Positions 5,515-7,402 of a stretch of 7,402 nt of DNA are shown one piece after another; position 1 is the stretch's first letter, and each line of letters begins with the position of its first letter. The position numbers and the translations under genes are program-made. Below the pieces are notes generated by a model. The model saw only the letters and a program-made list of their open reading frames with translations, searched no databases and was not told the DNA's origin. The DNA comes from Candidatus Fermentibacterales bacterium (lineage in GTDB: Bacteria > Fermentibacterota > Fermentibacteria > Fermentibacterales > JAFGKQ01), in assembly GCA_016928495.1 (NCBI GenBank), contig JAFGKQ010000044.1, positions 1 through 7,402 of the forward strand, in the 5' to 3' direction.

Positions 5515-7402
5515 ATGAGATCGATGCATTTCGCGGCGGTGGCCGTGCTGCTTGCGGCAGCGCCGGCCTTCTCCTACCACTCGCTGATACACGTGTTCCC
5601 CGTCAGCGATCTCGAGGCGGCTCTGGTCGTCAACTCCGGAGCGGACATCGTCCATGTCTATCGCGACGGTTCGGCAGACGCGGTGCTGAGCCTTCACGAC
5701 ATGCACGCCCTGGACCGCACGGGCGTCAGGTACGAGGTCAGGGTCGAGAACCTCGACAGGCTCTACGAGCTTCGCTGCCAGGGCCTGGAGATGGGCGGCT
5801 ACATGACCTGGGACGAGATACAGGACTGGCTGGACCAGCTCCATGCCGACTACCCATCGATCACCAGCGCCCCCACCTCCATTGGCGACACCTACCAGGG
5901 CCGGCCCCAGCTCGTGATGAAGCTGGGCACCGACAACTCGTTCTACAACGACGACCCGTCGAGGCCCAACTGCTGGTACGACGGGCTGATCCACGCGCGT
6001 GAGCCGGCGACGATGGACAACATCTGCCACTTCATGGAGTGGCTCTGCGTCAACCACGGCCGCGACGGCTACTGCGGCCTGGTCGCCGACTACGTGCTCG
6101 AGAACCGCGACGTCTGGTGCCTGCCCTGCAACAACGTGGACGGCTACGTCTACAACGAGTCCATCGCCCCCGGCGGGGGAGGCATGCACCGCAAGAACAT
6201 GAACTGGTCCCTCGGCAACGGGATAGACCTCAACAGGAACTGGTCGGTCGCCTGGGGCGGGCCCGGGTCCAGCGGAGACCCGAACTCCGAGACCTACAGG
6301 GGCACCGCCCCTCTGAGCGAGCCCGAGACATCGAACATAGACGACTTCTGGCAGACCTGTACTCCGGTCCAGATGCACTCGACTCACAGCTACGGCAACA
6401 TCCTGATCTATCCCTGGGGCTGGACCGACGACCCAACCACGCATGCTGCCCAGTACGAGGCCCAGGGCGAGATAATGGTCAACTGGGCAACGGGCGAGCT
6501 TCACGGTCCCGCAGCGGAGATCAACTACTACTCCTCAGGCAACACCAGGGACCATTCCTACGGCCTCTACGGCACCATGAGCTGGAACCACGAGACGGGC
6601 TCTGACTTCGCGGGCTTCTGGCCCGATCCGGACGAGGTGATCAGCCTTCACAGGCGGAACCTGCGCAGCTACCTCGTGACTGCACTCCTTGCCGCTTGCC
6701 CTCTCGATCCACACGTGCCCGGAGTGCCTGTCGTAGATCCGATAGGCACGGTGGGCCAGACCTTCACCGTCGACTGGACGGATGTCAGCGGCTGCGGCGC
6801 ATACGGACTCCAGGAGCTGGAGGGCTACCAGGTACTCCTGGATGACGACGGCAGCTCCGGGCCGTTCACGATGAGCAACTGGAGCGTCACCAGCTCCCAG
6901 TACCACTCGAGCCCGCAGAGCTACGGCTCCAACGGCACCGGCACCATGACCTGGCAGGGCTCCGCGATCATTCCGGCGACGGGCGGCGGCAGGTTCAGCT
7001 TCTGGTCCTACAACAGCGTTCCCAACGGCTACTGCCAGGGCAGCTTCGACTACTCCCCCGACGGGGGCGCCAACTGGCACTACCTTCAGACCTTCACCCG
7101 GATAGACCCGGTCTGGCGCTTCAACATCCACGAGCTGGACGAGTTCCAGGGCCAGACCGTGCTGTTCAGGTGGCGGACCCAGGGCAGCTCCTCCCACCTC
7201 TACATAGACGACATCAGGTGCGAGGTCTGGGACGAGAACGACTTCGTGGACCTGGACATACCGGTCAGCACCTACACCTTCACCGGGCATGCGCCTGGGG
7301 AGTTCTGGTACAGGGCCATGGCCCTCGATGAGGACTTCGGCTGGAGCTGGCCCTCGGGTCCGGAGCAGGCGATCGTCGAGTACACGGGTGTCGATGACCA
7401 GC
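5515..7402 (+). CDS. Secreted M14 zinc carboxypeptidase precursor with jelly-roll insert, 3' end missing
   Basis: An open frame of 629 residues running off the window. It has a signal peptide (MRSMHFAAVAVLLAAAPAFS, cleavage about residue 20), a carboxypeptidase-T-like propeptide (about 21-92) and a peptidase family M14 catalytic domain (about 93-395). Active-site residues are complete: zinc ligands H160 and E163 (HARE) and H291 (HSYG), substrate-binding R226 (HRKN), N240-R241 (DLNRNW) and catalytic E360 (SWNHETG). It should remove C-terminal residues from extracellular peptides; specificity is not clear. Residues about 403-450 and 578-625 look like two halves of one fibronectin-III-like domain. 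They are separated by a MAM/immune-inhibitor-A-like jelly roll (about 451-577; YSPDGGANW at 513-521, YIDDI at 563-567). Twelve cysteines, mostly in the catalytic domain, suggest disulfides. The sequence stops just after a YTGVDD linker, where a C-terminal anchoring or sorting domain is expected. Confidence 0.92.
   Translation, partial: MRSMHFAAVAVLLAAAPAFSYHSLIHVFPVSDLEAALVVNSGADIVHVYRDGSADAVLSLHDMHALDRTGVRYEVRVENLDRLYELRCQGLEMGGYMTWDEIQDWLDQLHADYPSITSAPTSIGDTYQGRPQLVMKLGTDNSFYNDDPSRPNCWYDGLIHAREPATMDNICHFMEWLCVNHGRDGYCGLVADYVLENRDVWCLPCNNVDGYVYNESIAPGGGGMHRKNMNWSLGNGIDLNRNWSVAWGGPGSSGDPNSETYRGTAPLSEPETSNIDDFWQTCTPVQMHSTHSYGNILIYPWGWTDDPTTHAAQYEAQGEIMVNWATGELHGPAAEINYYSSGNTRDHSYGLYGTMSWNHETGSDFAGFWPDPDEVISLHRRNLRSYLVTALLAACPLDPHVPGVPVVDPIGTVGQTFTVDWTDVSGCGAYGLQELEGYQVLLDDDGSSGPFTMSNWSVTSSQYHSSPQSYGSNGTGTMTWQGSAIIPATGGGRFSFWSYNSVPNGYCQGSFDYSPDGGANWHYLQTFTRIDPVWRFNIHELDEFQGQTVLFRWRTQGSSSHLYIDDIRCEVWDENDFVDLDIPVSTYTFTGHAPGEFWYRAMALDEDFGWSWPSGPEQAIVEYTGVDDQ

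Noticed and set aside
5391-6002. + strand open frame crossing the start of the carboxypeptidase gene
   Set aside because: It is a shifted frame; the signal peptide, propeptide and HARE zinc motif lie in the frame starting at 5515 behind GGAGGT.
5509-6504. Minus-strand open frame rich in Val and Gly opposite the carboxypeptidase
   Set aside because: The + strand contains every M14 active-site residue in order. The antisense product is repetitive valine-rich sequence typical of a mirrored Asp/Asn/Tyr-rich gene.

Overview
The window is GC-rich DNA (roughly two thirds G+C by eye) in which every gene I can support lies on the + strand, end to end. It looks like a chromosomal stretch of a free-living, Gram-negative-type bacterium. 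The genes combine GC-ending codons with heavy use of AGG for Arg and ATA for Ile. There is also a large secreted zinc carboxypeptidase with a jelly-roll (MAM-like) domain built into a fibronectin-III-like region. Together these suggest a bacterium of the FCB-like candidate phyla (Fermentibacteria/Eisenbacteria type). That placement is inference from codon style and domain style only; no marker gene is present. I see no tRNA, rRNA, CRISPR array, insertion sequence or prophage gene.

Layout. (1) 1-176: a leader region with a convincing sigma70-like promoter (TTGACC-17-GATAGT). It drives a small STAS/SpoIIAA-like protein at 177-557. (2) 558-769: an intergenic region with a second promoter of almost the same design (TTGACA-16-GATAGT). 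It precedes a tight four-gene run: a 67-residue two-helix membrane protein (770-973), a DUF2161-type PD-(D/E)XK nuclease-fold protein starting at TTG (999-1724), an ABC-2 type ATPase (1759-2769) and its permease (2766-3503, ATGA overlap). (3) 3504-3785: 282 bases without a confident gene, holding GC-rich hairpins and an 11-base direct repeat. (4) A D12-class adenine DNA methyltransferase starting at TTG (3786-4883), overlapping by ATGA a secreted protein of unknown function (4880-5422). (5) 5423-5514: a short gap with a weak promoter, then the M14 carboxypeptidase precursor (5515 to beyond the window end).

How the genes may work together. The ATPase and permease form a complete drug/polysaccharide-type ABC-2 exporter. 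It shares a transcript with a nuclease-fold protein of unknown role and a small membrane protein. The methyltransferase has no adjacent restriction enzyme. The only other nuclease-fold protein in the window is the DUF2161 protein, two genes upstream across the exporter cassette. A split restriction-modification-like or epigenetic arrangement is possible but unproven. The carboxypeptidase is an exported degradative enzyme with its own promoter region. No known defence or biosynthetic system is plainly visible. The most unusual points are the two nuclease/methylase genes with TTG starts around an exporter, a perfect 10-bp palindrome over the methylase start codon, translational coupling of a DNA methylase to a secreted protein, and the jelly-roll insertion in the peptidase.
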